DNA of 64,000 nt from Nocardioides cavernaquae (lineage in GTDB: Bacteria; Actinomycetota; Actinomycetes; Propionibacteriales; Nocardioidaceae), in contig NZ_QYRP01000002.1 of NCBI RefSeq assembly GCF_003600895.1, positions 2,418,001-2,482,000 on the forward strand, written 5' to 3'. This document shows positions 8,415 through 16,472 of the stretch, piece by piece. Made by a program: the position numbers and the translations under genes. Within the stretch, counting starts at the first letter, position 1. The number at the start of each line of letters is the position of its first letter. A model generated the notes under the pieces. The model was given only the letters and a program-made list of their open reading frames with translations, was not told the origin of the DNA and searched no databases.

Positions 8415-9399
8415 CCGGTCGCGTTACGATCCGGGGATCACTGACCTGCACACGCGCAAGCTGCGCTACTTCATCGCCGTCGCCGAGGAGCTCCACTTCA
8501 GCCGGGCCGCGGCGCGGCTCTTCGTTGCCCAACAGGCGTTGTCCCGCCAGATCCGCGAGCTCGAGGACGAGCTCGGCACGCCGCTCTTCCTCCGCAGCTC
8601 CCGCCGGGTCGAGCTCACCGCAGCCGGCGTGGTCTTCCTCGCCGGTGCGCGTGCGGTGGTCGATGCGCTCGACGAAGCCGTTGCCACGACGGTCCGGACC
8701 GGGCGGTCGGTCACGGGCACCCTCCGCGTGGGCTTCTGCCCTGGCGCTGCGCTGGAGCTGACCGAGCCGATCCTGTCGGGGTTCCGTGACCGCTACCCGG
8801 ACGTCACGGTGGAACTGCACGAGGTGCCGCTCTCCGATCCGAGCGCTGGCGTCGCGGGCGGCGCCTCAGATGTCGGCATTGTGCGTGCACCGCTTACGAC
8901 GGACGGGATCGAGGTCGAGACGCTCTTCACGGAGCCGCTCGTCGCCGCTGTCTCGGTGCGGCACCGGCTCGCTGACCGCGCGACGGTCAACGTCGCCGAG
9001 CTGTTGACCGATCCGATCACGTTGACGCGGACCGAGGACGCGGCGTACCGGGCGTTCTGGAGCCTTGAGGCATTCCGCGACGGCGCAGCGCCCCGGATCG
9101 TCGAGACCAGGTCAGTGACCGAGGAGGTCCAGTTCGTCTCCGCGGGCGGCGCGATCGGTGTGACCGCTGCTGCCGCGATCCGCTACATGCCGCACCCGAG
9201 CATCCGCTTCATCCCGATCAGCGACGCTCCCCGATCGACGTGTGCTGTGGGATGGCGTGCGGACGCAGCGAACCCCCTCATCGACCGCTTCCGCGAGGTG
9301 GCCCGCGCGGTGCTTGAGCAGGCGCCGCAGCTCGTCAGCGCCATCGAGGACCCGTTCGGCGCATCAGCTGGAACGGGATCAACAACGACAGTGGGTTGA
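8392..9399 (+). CDS. LysR family transcriptional regulator
   Basis: The conserved part starts at LRYFIAVAEELHFSRAAARLFVAQQALSRQI, a classic LysR winged helix-turn-helix, followed by a substrate-binding domain; about 320 residues in all. The start is uncertain. GTG 8392 is the nearest ordinary in-frame start but would add about 15 odd residues and overlap the previous gene. A -10-like TACGAT (8425-8430) sits exactly 6 bases before an in-frame ATC at 8437, giving (M)TDLHTRKLRYF, which fits the family N-terminus well. CTG 8446 is a third option. Copy 2 of the palindromic element overlaps its last codons. It probably controls the flanking genes at 5896 and 9454 (inference). Confidence 0.85.
   Translation: MRAGRSSDRSRYDPGITDLHTRKLRYFIAVAEELHFSRAAARLFVAQQALSRQIRELEDELGTPLFLRSSRRVELTAAGVVFLAGARAVVDALDEAVATTVRTGRSVTGTLRVGFCPGAALELTEPILSGFRDRYPDVTVELHEVPLSDPSAGVAGGASDVGIVRAPLTTDGIEVETLFTEPLVAAVSVRHRLADRATVNVAELLTDPITLTRTEDAAYRAFWSLEAFRDGAAPRIVETRSVTEEVQFVSAGGAIGVTAAAAIRYMPHPSIRFIPISDAPRSTCAVGWRADAANPLIDRFREVARAVLEQAPQLVSAIEDPFGASAGTGSTTTVG
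8425..8430 (+). promoter_or_regulatory. Candidate -10 box for the LysR gene
   Basis: TACGAT lies inside the gap after the aldolase stop codon, 6 bases before ATC 8437. Ten other genes in this window have the same geometry of -10 hexamer followed by a start codon, so a leaderless transcript is suggested. Confidence 0.4.
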
Positions 9400-9422
9400 T
9401 CCCGCCCGAACTGGGTGTTTCC
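9374..9422 (+). promoter_or_regulatory. Palindromic promoter element, copy 2 (upstream of the MFS-ceramidase gene)
   Basis: CGGGATCAAC (9374-9383) and GTTGATCCCG (9395-9404) form a perfect 10-bp inverted repeat with an 11-base loop, followed by CTGGGTGTTTCC at 9411-9422. The GTTGATC arm begins 59 bases before ATG 9454, exactly as in copy 1 at 5819. The left part overlaps the end of the LysR coding region, so the site is constrained by both uses. Confidence 0.65.
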
Positions 9423-9453
9423 CCGAAGGCCCTGCCCGCTGGGACTGTGAGAC

Positions 9454-12400
9454 ATGCCCGACCTCGCCCGCTCCGTGCCGTCCAGCCGCTGGTCCGTCGT
9501 CGCGGCGTTCGCGATGGTCGCCGCTGCAACCCAGCTCCTCTGGCTCAACTTCGCCGGTGTCACCACTGTCGCGTCGGAGCACTACGGCGTCTCCGAGACG
9601 GCGATCGGATGGCTCGCGTCGGTCTTCCCGCTCCTGTACGTCGTCCTCGCGATCCCGGCGGGCAAGCTCCTGGACCGCTGGTTCCGTGGTGCCCTGGCCG
9701 CGGGCGCGCTGCTCACCCTCGTCGGAGCCGCAGTGCGCCTGGTCGCCGACGACTTCACCTCGGTGCTGATCGGGCAGGTGCTGATCGCCGACGCGCAGCC
9801 GCTCGTGCTCAACGCGATCACCGGCGTGAGCCGCAACTACCTGGTTGAGCAGGACCGGGCCACCGGCATCGCGATCGGCACTGCCAGCACGTTCGCGGGC
9901 ATGCTCCTCGCCTTCGTGCTCGGGTTCGTCTTCGCCGGCGGTGACCAGCTGCGCACGATGCTCGTCGTCTCGACCGTCTTCACGGCCGCAGCGGCAGCCC
10001 TGCTGCTTCTTGCACTGAGAAGGCCGGGGGAGCAGCACGTCACGGTCGCCGGATCGAAGGGTTCCGTGAAGGCGACCTGGTCCGACCCCTTCATTCGCCG
10101 GCTCTGCTTCCTGGTCGCCCTTCCGTTCGGCACGTTCATCGCGCTCACCACGTTTGCCCAGCCGCTGCTCGAACCCGCGGGCGTCAGCGCCGACACCGCG
10201 AACCTGATGCTGATCCTCAACGTGGTGGCCGGGATCGTGGGTTGCGCGGTCGTCCCGGTCCTTGCCACGCGGCTTGGTCGGGAGGTGGCGTTCATGGTCG
10301 TCGGCCTCGTTGCCGCGGGCGTCGGCTGCGCTGCTCTGGCCTTCGCCCCGAGCGCAGCGGTCGGCTTCCTCGCGCTCCTCGCTGTCGGCCTGCTCCTCGT
10401 GCCCGCGCTCCCGATCGTCCTCGCCCTCACCGAGCGCCGCACGGGTGAGGCCGAGGGCACGGCAGCAGGGTTGATCTGGCTGGCCGGCAACCTCGGCGGA
10501 CTGGTCATCGCGACGGTCGTCGGGTTCCTGGTCGACCACCCGACGCCCGCCTTCCTGGTCGCGGCGCTCGCCGCGCTCGCCGGCGTACCTGCCGTGCTGT
10601 CCCTGCGCGAGCACGAGGACGTGCGGCCACTCCGCCCCGGTCCCGTGGCGGCTGTCGCTTGCCTGCTCGCCGTCGCGCTGACCATCACCGTCGCGCCCGC
10701 GCAGCCGCCTGCGAGTGCAGCGGTCACGTCGGAGAAGCAGGTCGTCGCGCAGGTGCAGGTGAAGCGCGGATACCTGGTTGGCCGCGGTATCGCCGACGTC
10801 ACCGGCGAGCCCGCCAACAACGGGATGATGGGCTACGGCGACCTCGCGCAGCTCACCTCCGGCATCCACCAGCGCCAGCGATCGCGCGCCTTCATCGTGG
10901 TCGACCGGCGCACGGGCCGCCGGGTCGTTCACGTGGTCGCCGACATCGGGATGATCTTCCAGAGCGTCCGCGACGAGGTGCTCGAGCGGCTCCGGGCGCG
11001 CTACGGGGCGAAGTACGGCGAGAGCAACGTGATGCTCACCGCGACGCACACGCACGCCGGGCCGGGCGGCTACTCCCACCACGGCCTCTACAACGTCACC
11101 ACCGGGGGCTTCCACCGCAAGACCTATGAGGCCATCGTCAGCGGCATCGTCACGTCGATCGTCCGCGCGGACGCCGACCTCGCTCCGTCGAAGCTCAGCT
11201 TGCGTTCGACGACGCTGCACAACTCGAGCGTCAACCGCGCGCGGCCGGCCTTCGACCGCAACCCCGCCGCCGACCGGGCCTTCTTCCCCGGAGCGATCGA
11301 CCCGCTGAACACCACGCTCCAGGTGCGGCGCAAGCGGAAGCTGGTCGGCGCGATCAACTGGTTCCCCGTGCACAACACGAGCATGACCACGCACAACACC
11401 TTGATCAGCCCCGACAACAAGGGCTACGCGGCGTACCACTGGGAGCGCGATGTCCGCGGCGTCGACTACGTGCGGCAGACCGATCCCGGGTTCATCGCCT
11501 CGTTCGCCCAGACCAACGCCGGCGACATGTCGCCCAACCTCGCCCTGAAGCCGGGCACCGGCCCGACCACGGACGAGGTCGCGAACACCCGCATCCTCGG
11601 CACCCGGCAGTACGCCGCGGCGGAGCGCACCGCCCGCACCCGCGGCACGGCCGTCCGGGGTGGCGTCGACTCGCGGATCATCTACGTCGACCTGGCCAAC
11701 TTCACGGTCAGCGGGAAGCACACCCCTGACGGCAAGGATCACCGCACCTGCCCGGCCGGGCTCGGTTCGGCGTTCACCGGCGGCAGCACCGAGGACGGCG
11801 GCGGCGGGCTCCCGCTGCTCGAGGAGAACGACGGTCTGCTCAACCCGGTGGCCGACCTGATCATGAGCGCGCTCTACACGGTGAGCCCGGCGTTCAAGGA
11901 GTGCCAGTCGCCGAAGCGCCTCCCGATGCCGGTCGGCGCACTGGACCTGGTGCAGCAGAAGGTGCCGGTCCAGCTCATGCGCATCGGCCAGCTCAACCTC
12001 GTCGGCATGCCCGGCGAGGTGACGATCGTGAGCGGCCTGCGACTGCGGCGGACCGTCGCGGCCATCGTCGGGGCGCCGCTCAGGAACGTGCTCGTCCAGG
12101 GCTACGCCAACGCGTACCTGCACTACGTGACCACGCCGGAGGAGTACTCCGCCGACCAGTACGAAGGTGCCAGCACGCTGTTCGGCCGCTATGAGCTTCC
12201 CGCGTTGATGCAGGTCAGTGCACGTCTTGCGACCGCCATGCGTGGGGGAGTCGCTGTGCCGCTGGGCCTCAAGGAACGGGACCGCAGCAGCGAGCAGGTA
12301 GTCAGCCCGCTCACCGATCTGCCTCCGGACGCAGCTCCGCTGCTCGGCTCCTTCGGGCAGGTGACCGCAGCCCCCGCGTCGGCGTACACGAGGGGGGCGC

Positions 12401-12696
12401 TGGTGTCGGTCACCTTCGCCGCGGCCAACCCCAACAACAACCTGCACCTCGGCGGCACCTATCTGGCCGTCGAGCGGCGCGTCGACGGTGGCTGGCGACG
12501 CATCGCGGACGACGGCGACTGGTCGACGAAGTTCACGTGGGCAATGGGATTCCCGAACTCGACGGCCACCATCACCTGGCAGACAGGCGCGACGACGGTG
12601 CCCGGGACCTACCGGATCCGCTACTTCGGTGATCAGCGGTCCGGCGGGTCCACGAGCCCGTTCGTCGGCACCAGTCCGGCGTTCAGCCTTCGCTAG
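9454..12696 (+). CDS. MFS transporter fused to a neutral/alkaline ceramidase domain
   Basis: One uninterrupted frame of 1,080 residues. Residues 1-390 look like a complete 12-segment MFS permease (early motif QLLWLNFAGVT, loop GKLLDRWFRG). Near residues 395-420 lies RPLRPGPVAAVACLLAVALTI...PASA, which looks like a former secretion signal now acting as a 13th membrane segment. Residues 430-1080 match neutral ceramidase: TATHTHAGPGGY (zinc-site motif), NWFPVHNTSM and LISPDNKGYAA. Thirteen segments would place the ceramidase domain outside the cell. Neutral ceramidases cleave ceramide to sphingoid base and fatty acid; the MFS part could move a product or unrelated cargo. The fusion could also be two genes joined by loss of a stop codon. 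Its 3' end overlaps the convergent next gene by 4 bases. Confidence 0.85.
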   Translation: MPDLARSVPSSRWSVVAAFAMVAAATQLLWLNFAGVTTVASEHYGVSETAIGWLASVFPLLYVVLAIPAGKLLDRWFRGALAAGALLTLVGAAVRLVADDFTSVLIGQVLIADAQPLVLNAITGVSRNYLVEQDRATGIAIGTASTFAGMLLAFVLGFVFAGGDQLRTMLVVSTVFTAAAAALLLLALRRPGEQHVTVAGSKGSVKATWSDPFIRRLCFLVALPFGTFIALTTFAQPLLEPAGVSADTANLMLILNVVAGIVGCAVVPVLATRLGREVAFMVVGLVAAGVGCAALAFAPSAAVGFLALLAVGLLLVPALPIVLALTERRTGEAEGTAAGLIWLAGNLGGLVIATVVGFLVDHPTPAFLVAALAALAGVPAVLSLREHEDVRPLRPGPVAAVACLLAVALTITVAPAQPPASAAVTSEKQVVAQVQVKRGYLVGRGIADVTGEPANNGMMGYGDLAQLTSGIHQRQRSRAFIVVDRRTGRRVVHVVADIGMIFQSVRDEVLERLRARYGAKYGESNVMLTATHTHAGPGGYSHHGLYNVTTGGFHRKTYEAIVSGIVTSIVRADADLAPSKLSLRSTTLHNSSVNRARPAFDRNPAADRAFFPGAIDPLNTTLQVRRKRKLVGAINWFPVHNTSMTTHNTLISPDNKGYAAYHWERDVRGVDYVRQTDPGFIASFAQTNAGDMSPNLALKPGTGPTTDEVANTRILGTRQYAAAERTARTRGTAVRGGVDSRIIYVDLANFTVSGKHTPDGKDHRTCPAGLGSAFTGGSTEDGGGGLPLLEENDGLLNPVADLIMSALYTVSPAFKECQSPKRLPMPVGALDLVQQKVPVQLMRIGQLNLVGMPGEVTIVSGLRLRRTVAAIVGAPLRNVLVQGYANAYLHYVTTPEEYSADQYEGASTLFGRYELPALMQVSARLATAMRGGVAVPLGLKERDRSSEQVVSPLTDLPPDAAPLLGSFGQVTAAPASAYTRGALVSVTFAAANPNNNLHLGGTYLAVERRVDGGWRRIADDGDWSTKFTWAMGFPNSTATITWQTGATTVPGTYRIRYFGDQRSGGSTSPFVGTSPAFSLR

Positions 12697-13454
12697 GGAG
12701 TTGTCTCGGCGCCGGGGCTCACGTCGTCCGCAGGGGTGTCGAACCCGCACTGCTTGCGCTCCTGCTCGACCTGGAGCGTGAGCCGCTCCTTCCCGGCCGC
12801 GTGGGCCTCGGCGACCGTGCCGGAGTAGATCGTGTTGTCCTTCGACTCCAGGTTGACCGCCGAGACGTCCTCGCAGAGGTGGAAGACCTTGCCCTCCTTG
12901 GTCCAGTAGACGAGGTCGCGACCGGTCGCGTCCTGGACCTTGTTGCTCTCCTCGGTGTACTGCTCGACCGAGGGCGGGTTCCAGTCGATGCCGATCGTGG
13001 TCGCGACGAGCATGACCACCACGCCGATGCCGCCGGCGAGCGCCTTCTGGTTCTTGCTCATGTCCTTGTTCATCAGGATCAGGACGATGAGCGGCAGGAA
13101 CGCGATCACGGTGATGATCGCGCCGAGCTGGTTCTGGACGAAGAAGCGGATCGTGTCGCTCTTGCGTGCGGGGTCGAGGCGGTTGGCCTTCTTCCACAGC
13201 AGCGAGCCTGCGATCGCGAGGACGCCGATCACGACGATCAGCGCGATCAGCAGGACCATGTTGACCGGGGTCTGCCGCAGCACCCCGAAGATCCCGTAGA
13301 GCTCGCCGCCGATCGCCACCAGCCACAGGGCGGCTGCGATCAGGCGGAGTTTCGTGGCCTGGCCGTTGGCCTCGGCCGTCGGCTTCCAGGTGGCGTCGTT
13401 CTTCGGTTCATCGCCGGACTCGTGGTCGACCCGGACGACCTTCTTGTCAGTCAT
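12693..13454 (-). CDS. Hypothetical four-segment membrane protein
   Basis: Protein of 253 residues that I do not recognise. It has a charged cytoplasmic-looking N-terminus (about 35 residues), hydrophobic segments near residues 36-57, 65-86, 110-128 and 137-155, then a C-terminal domain of about 95 residues with two Cys (in HLCEDVS and KQCGFD) that could form an extracytoplasmic disulphide. A GAGGGG ribosome-binding site precedes the ATG by 6 bases. It is convergent with the MFS-ceramidase gene (4-base overlap). No function is proposed. Confidence 0.75.
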   Translation of the reverse strand: MTDKKVVRVDHESGDEPKNDATWKPTAEANGQATKLRLIAAALWLVAIGGELYGIFGVLRQTPVNMVLLIALIVVIGVLAIAGSLLWKKANRLDPARKSDTIRFFVQNQLGAIITVIAFLPLIVLILMNKDMSKNQKALAGGIGVVVMLVATTIGIDWNPPSVEQYTEESNKVQDATGRDLVYWTKEGKVFHLCEDVSAVNLESKDNTIYSGTVAEAHAAGKERLTLQVEQERKQCGFDTPADDVSPGAETTP

Positions 13455-13514
13455 TGCGCACCCCTCGAGAGTGTGGTTTGTGCGAGGAGCGTACGACGAG
13501 TCCGGCCAGCGGCA

Positions 13515-13775
13515 TCAGCTCTGGAGCGCCCGGATCTTCCTGCTGGAGAAGGGCCCGCCGAGCAGGCCGCTGATGTAGCAGAGGTTGAAGGAGCCGGCGG
13601 TGAGCGGAACGATGCTCCACACCATCAAGGCGATGCCGACAGGTGAGTGACGCAGCAGGATGCCCGCCGCCAGGAAGGCCACAAAGGCGCCGAGCCGGAA
13701 GACCCGCCCGGCCGGGCTGTTGATGAAGCGGCTGAAACCGGTCTGGTTGAAGCGTGCTGCGGCACTCATCGTCAT
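13515..13775 (-). CDS. DUF2892 (YgaP-like) small membrane protein
   Basis: Protein of 86 residues starting MTMSAAARFNQTGFSRFINSPAGRVFRLGAFVAFLAAG, with two hydrophobic hairpin segments and the late motif LCYISGLLGGPF. This is the DUF2892 pattern, also seen as the membrane tail of YgaP rhodanese proteins. The start at 13775 is chosen because TGATG couples it to the upstream DUF4242 gene; an ATG two codons later is also possible. Role unknown, probably inner-membrane. Confidence 0.75.
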   Translation of the reverse strand: MTMSAAARFNQTGFSRFINSPAGRVFRLGAFVAFLAAGILLRHSPVGIALMVWSIVPLTAGSFNLCYISGLLGGPFSSRKIRALQS

Positions 13776-14029
13776 CACACCCCTTGGGCGACTTCGTAGA
13801 TCTTGTCGGCGACCAGGCCGTGCGCCTCGCGGTGCACGGTGATGGCGGCTTCGGCGTCGGGCGCCTCGACCAGGCAGAAAGCCTTGCGGCTGGACTCGTC
13901 GACCCAGTACGCGCGATAGGTCACGCCGTACTTCTCCTGGATCGCGACGTCGGCCTCGTGTGCCTGGGCGACGTCGGCGACCGTGGCGCCTTCGGGAAGT
14001 TCCTCGTGGACGTCCATGAAAAGCGGCAT
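13775..14029 (-). CDS. DUF4242 / SCO4226-like small metal-binding protein
   Basis: Protein of 84 residues beginning MPLFMDVHEELPEGATVADV and containing AHEADVAIQEKYGVTYRAYWVDE, FCLVEAPDAEAA and VHREAHGLVADKIYEV. These are hallmarks of the DUF4242 family, for which the Streptomyces member SCO4226 is described as nickel-binding. The ATG at 14029 has AGGAG 8 bases upstream and gives the canonical N-terminus; a longer frame to 14092 would run into the AraC promoter. It is coupled to the DUF2892 gene by TGATG. Divergent placement from the AraC regulator 46 bases away suggests that this regulator controls the pair (inference). Confidence 0.85.
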   Translation of the reverse strand: MPLFMDVHEELPEGATVADVAQAHEADVAIQEKYGVTYRAYWVDESSRKAFCLVEAPDAEAAITVHREAHGLVADKIYEVAQGV

Positions 14030-14075
14030 TTCGATTCTCCTTCGGGTGAGTTCCTGCGGTGACACACTGAGTCTC

Positions 14076-15137
14076 ATGCCGTCCGCGCTCACCGGCCATG
14101 ACCGGGACGCCGCCGCAGATGACCGTTCGCCCGGAGCTGGCGCTCGTGCTCAGAGCGGGCCCGATCTGGCCTCTGCGCTGGCTCGCCTGCGGCTCGACGG
14201 CGCGATCTTCCTGCGCGGCGTCTACAGCGAGGCATGGGCCTACGAGTCGGTCCCGGGGGCGGACGCGAGCGCCCTGCTGGCGCCCGGCGCTCCACGCGTG
14301 ATCCTCTTCCACGTCGTCGCGAGCGGGCGGGCCTGGATCGAGGTCGACGGCGAGGAACGGCTGTACGCCGGAGCCGGCGACGTGATCGTCCTTCCCTACG
14401 GCGACACGCACCGGATGGGTGGATCGGGTGCTGCGACCTGCACTCCGCTCGGCACGCTGATCGCACCTCCGCCCTGGTCGGAGATGCCGGTCGTGCAGCT
14501 GGGCGGCGGGGGAGCGCAGACCGAGCTGGTCTGCGGCTACCTGACCTGCGAGGACCCGCTCTTCGACCCGAAGCTGCGGGCGCTCCCACCGATCTTCGTG
14601 GTCTCCCCGCCCCAGGGCGCCGCCCGCGACTGGGTGCGCGCCGGCATCGACTACGCCCTGAGCCAGACCTCCATGGTGCAGACCTCGATCAGCGGGGGAC
14701 ATCTCGAGGGTCCCGTCCAGATCCCCGAGTCGCTCCTGGTCGAGGTGCTCAAGCTGCACCTGGCCTCGGCGCCCGCAGCGCAGCAGGGGTGGCTACGCGC
14801 CATCAGGGACCCGCTTCTCGGGCGCGCCCTGGCGGCGATCCACCGGGAGCCCGAGTGCAAGTGGACCGTGGACAGCCTCGCGCGTGAGGCCAACACCTCC
14901 GGGTCGGTGCTCGACGAGCGGTTCCGCGAGGTCCTCGGACTCGCTCCGATTCGCTACCTCGCGGGCTGGCGCATGCATGTTGCCGGAGATCTCCTGCGCA
15001 GCTCGGACCTGCCCGTCGCTGTGGTCGCGCGTCGCGTCGGGTACGACGCCGAGGAGGCGTTCAGCCGGGCCTTCAAGCGGACACACGGCGAGTCGCCCAG
15101 CGTGTGGCGGACCCGTCGCAGCCAGGGCCTCTCCTGA
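14076..15137 (+). CDS. AraC family regulator with cupin sensor domain
   Basis: Protein of 353 residues. The N-terminal half (about 45-220) is a cupin-like effector domain (VILFHVVASGRAWIEVDGEERLYAGAGDVIVLPYGDTHRMG) of the AraC-binding cupin_6 type. The C-terminal 100 residues hold the two AraC helix-turn-helix units (WTVDSLAREANTSGSVLDERF and VAVVARRVGYDAEEAFSRAFKR). ATG 14076 is used; a CACACT hexamer 7 bases upstream could be the -10 of a leaderless mRNA. Divergent from the DUF4242-DUF2892 pair. Neighbours of this regulator type often encode small redox or detoxification proteins, so an electrophile or oxidant inducer is possible (inference). Confidence 0.9.
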   Translation: MPSALTGHDRDAAADDRSPGAGARAQSGPDLASALARLRLDGAIFLRGVYSEAWAYESVPGADASALLAPGAPRVILFHVVASGRAWIEVDGEERLYAGAGDVIVLPYGDTHRMGGSGAATCTPLGTLIAPPPWSEMPVVQLGGGGAQTELVCGYLTCEDPLFDPKLRALPPIFVVSPPQGAARDWVRAGIDYALSQTSMVQTSISGGHLEGPVQIPESLLVEVLKLHLASAPAAQQGWLRAIRDPLLGRALAAIHREPECKWTVDSLAREANTSGSVLDERFREVLGLAPIRYLAGWRMHVAGDLLRSSDLPVAVVARRVGYDAEEAFSRAFKRTHGESPSVWRTRRSQGLS

Positions 15138-15154
15138 CTGCCGCAGGCTGGCTC

Positions 15155-16336
15155 CTAGCCCAACCCGAGGATCCGCGCGCCCTCGAGCGCCACATGGATC
15201 CGCGCTGCATCCACGGGGTGCGTGAGGTCGCACCCGACCAGCTCCTCCAGCCGACGCAGGCGATAGCGGACCGTGTTGCGGTGCAGGTGCAGCGTCTTCG
15301 CCGCCGCCGAGGTCGATCCACCCGCAGCCAGCCAGGTCCGTGCGGTCTCCAGGATGATCGCCGCCTCGTCGGCCGGAAGGACGAGGACCGGCCCGAGGGC
15401 GCGGCGTACCAGGCTGGTCGCGGCGTCGGACGACGCGGCGACCAGGACGGCGAGCGGATGCTCCTCGAACCTGATCACCTCCGCACTCCCGGGGGTCGCC
15501 GCCGCGAGCGCCAGGCGGGCCTCCTGCCGTGCATCGTGCGAAGCATCGATGCGGTGGAAGACGGCGCTGATGCCGACCCGAGCGGTGCTCAGCTCGGCGA
15601 GTGCCTCGACCAGGCGTGCCACGTCGAACCCCAGGGGGAGGACGACGAGGCCCTCGTGACGGTCGTGGTCGAGGCGCCAGGCGCCGGCCAGGTTCTGGCG
15701 CCGGAGAATGCGCTCCACGTCGGGTAGGGCCTCGGAGCCCGGCGAGGTGCACTCCGCCGACACGACGACGAACCCGCCGTCCTGCGGAAGGCCGAGAACG
15801 GTGGCGGCGCGCCAGTCCTTCTCGGCACCGGTGGTCTCCCCGTCGAGCAGCGCACCGACCATCACGCCCCGGAGCTGTTCGCTGCGTCGGGCGCGGTCGA
15901 CGAGAGTCGACCGATACGCGTCGGTCACGGTGCTCGAGAGTTCGTCGACCACTGCCCAGATGTCGGCGGCAGCGCGCAGCAGGTTGTCGCGTGAGTCATC
16001 GTCGGCCCGATCGACGAGCCTCTCCCAGAGGAACCGGCCGCCCACGCGAAAGGCCTCGAGCACATCGGAGTACGCCATGCCCTGCTCCGCGCGCCTGAGC
16101 CCGGTGGCGCGGGGCGCATCGCGGTCGATCGAGGGCTGCCCCGCGAGGATGCCCAGGATGTAGCGGACGTTGTCGGTGCACGAGCTGACGACGTCCTCGA
16201 AGTCGATGTGCTCGCCCTGGTAGGCCGGGATGGCAGCGGTGATCCGCTCTGCCATCTGGAGTCCGAGCTCCGCCGCGTCGGGGAGCGTTCGCCTGCTGAG
16301 CGCCTGCAGGGTCGGGTCGACATCACGAGTGGTCAC
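15155..16336 (-). CDS. PucR family transcriptional regulator
   Basis: Protein of 393 residues. The C-terminal helix-turn-helix (TSAAAKTLHLHRNTVRYRLRRLEELVG) is the HTH_30 domain of PucR/CdaR regulators. It is preceded by a GGDEF-like CdaR region and an N-terminal alpha-helical sensor region. GTG 16336 is chosen because a TACCGT hexamer lies exactly 6 bases upstream, indicating a leaderless start; a longer frame upstream runs through low-complexity sequence shared with the PHA synthase gene. It faces the PHA synthase gene across 136 bases that include a perfect 12-bp palindrome, so control of PHA synthesis is likely but unproven. Confidence 0.85.
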   Translation of the reverse strand: MTTRDVDPTLQALSRRTLPDAAELGLQMAERITAAIPAYQGEHIDFEDVVSSCTDNVRYILGILAGQPSIDRDAPRATGLRRAEQGMAYSDVLEAFRVGGRFLWERLVDRADDDSRDNLLRAAADIWAVVDELSSTVTDAYRSTLVDRARRSEQLRGVMVGALLDGETTGAEKDWRAATVLGLPQDGGFVVVSAECTSPGSEALPDVERILRRQNLAGAWRLDHDRHEGLVVLPLGFDVARLVEALAELSTARVGISAVFHRIDASHDARQEARLALAAATPGSAEVIRFEEHPLAVLVAASSDAATSLVRRALGPVLVLPADEAAIILETARTWLAAGGSTSAAAKTLHLHRNTVRYRLRRLEELVGCDLTHPVDAARIHVALEGARILGLG

Positions 16337-16342
16337 GGGCAG

Positions 16343-16348
16343 ACGGTA
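16343..16348 (-). promoter_or_regulatory. -10 box of the pucR gene
   Basis: Read on the minus strand this is TACCGT, followed by six bases (CTGCCC) and the GTG start codon at 16336. The geometry suggests a leaderless transcript. Confidence 0.45.
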
Positions 16349-16360
16349 GCGCTGCCGATT

Positions 16361-16372
16361 GTGCACGTGCAC
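16361..16372. promoter_or_regulatory. Candidate operator between pucR and phaC
   Basis: GTGCACGTGCAC is a perfect 12-bp palindrome, 13 bases upstream of the pucR -10 box and about 100 bases upstream of the PHA synthase start. Its position fits a shared operator for the divergent pair. The binding protein is unknown; PucR itself is the obvious candidate. Confidence 0.45.
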
Positions 16373-16472
16373 CAGCCCGGACCCCCCAACTCTGTGGTCC
16401 CGTCCGAAGCCAGGACGCAGGTCAGCGCGCCATGGTTGTCGCGACGCCCCAACCACCCTCCGGGAGACGCAC

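Noticed and set aside
9379-13326. A 1,315-codon minus-strand frame opposite the MFS-ceramidase gene
   Set aside because: Low-complexity shadow translation; the plus strand shows clear MFS and ceramidase motifs.
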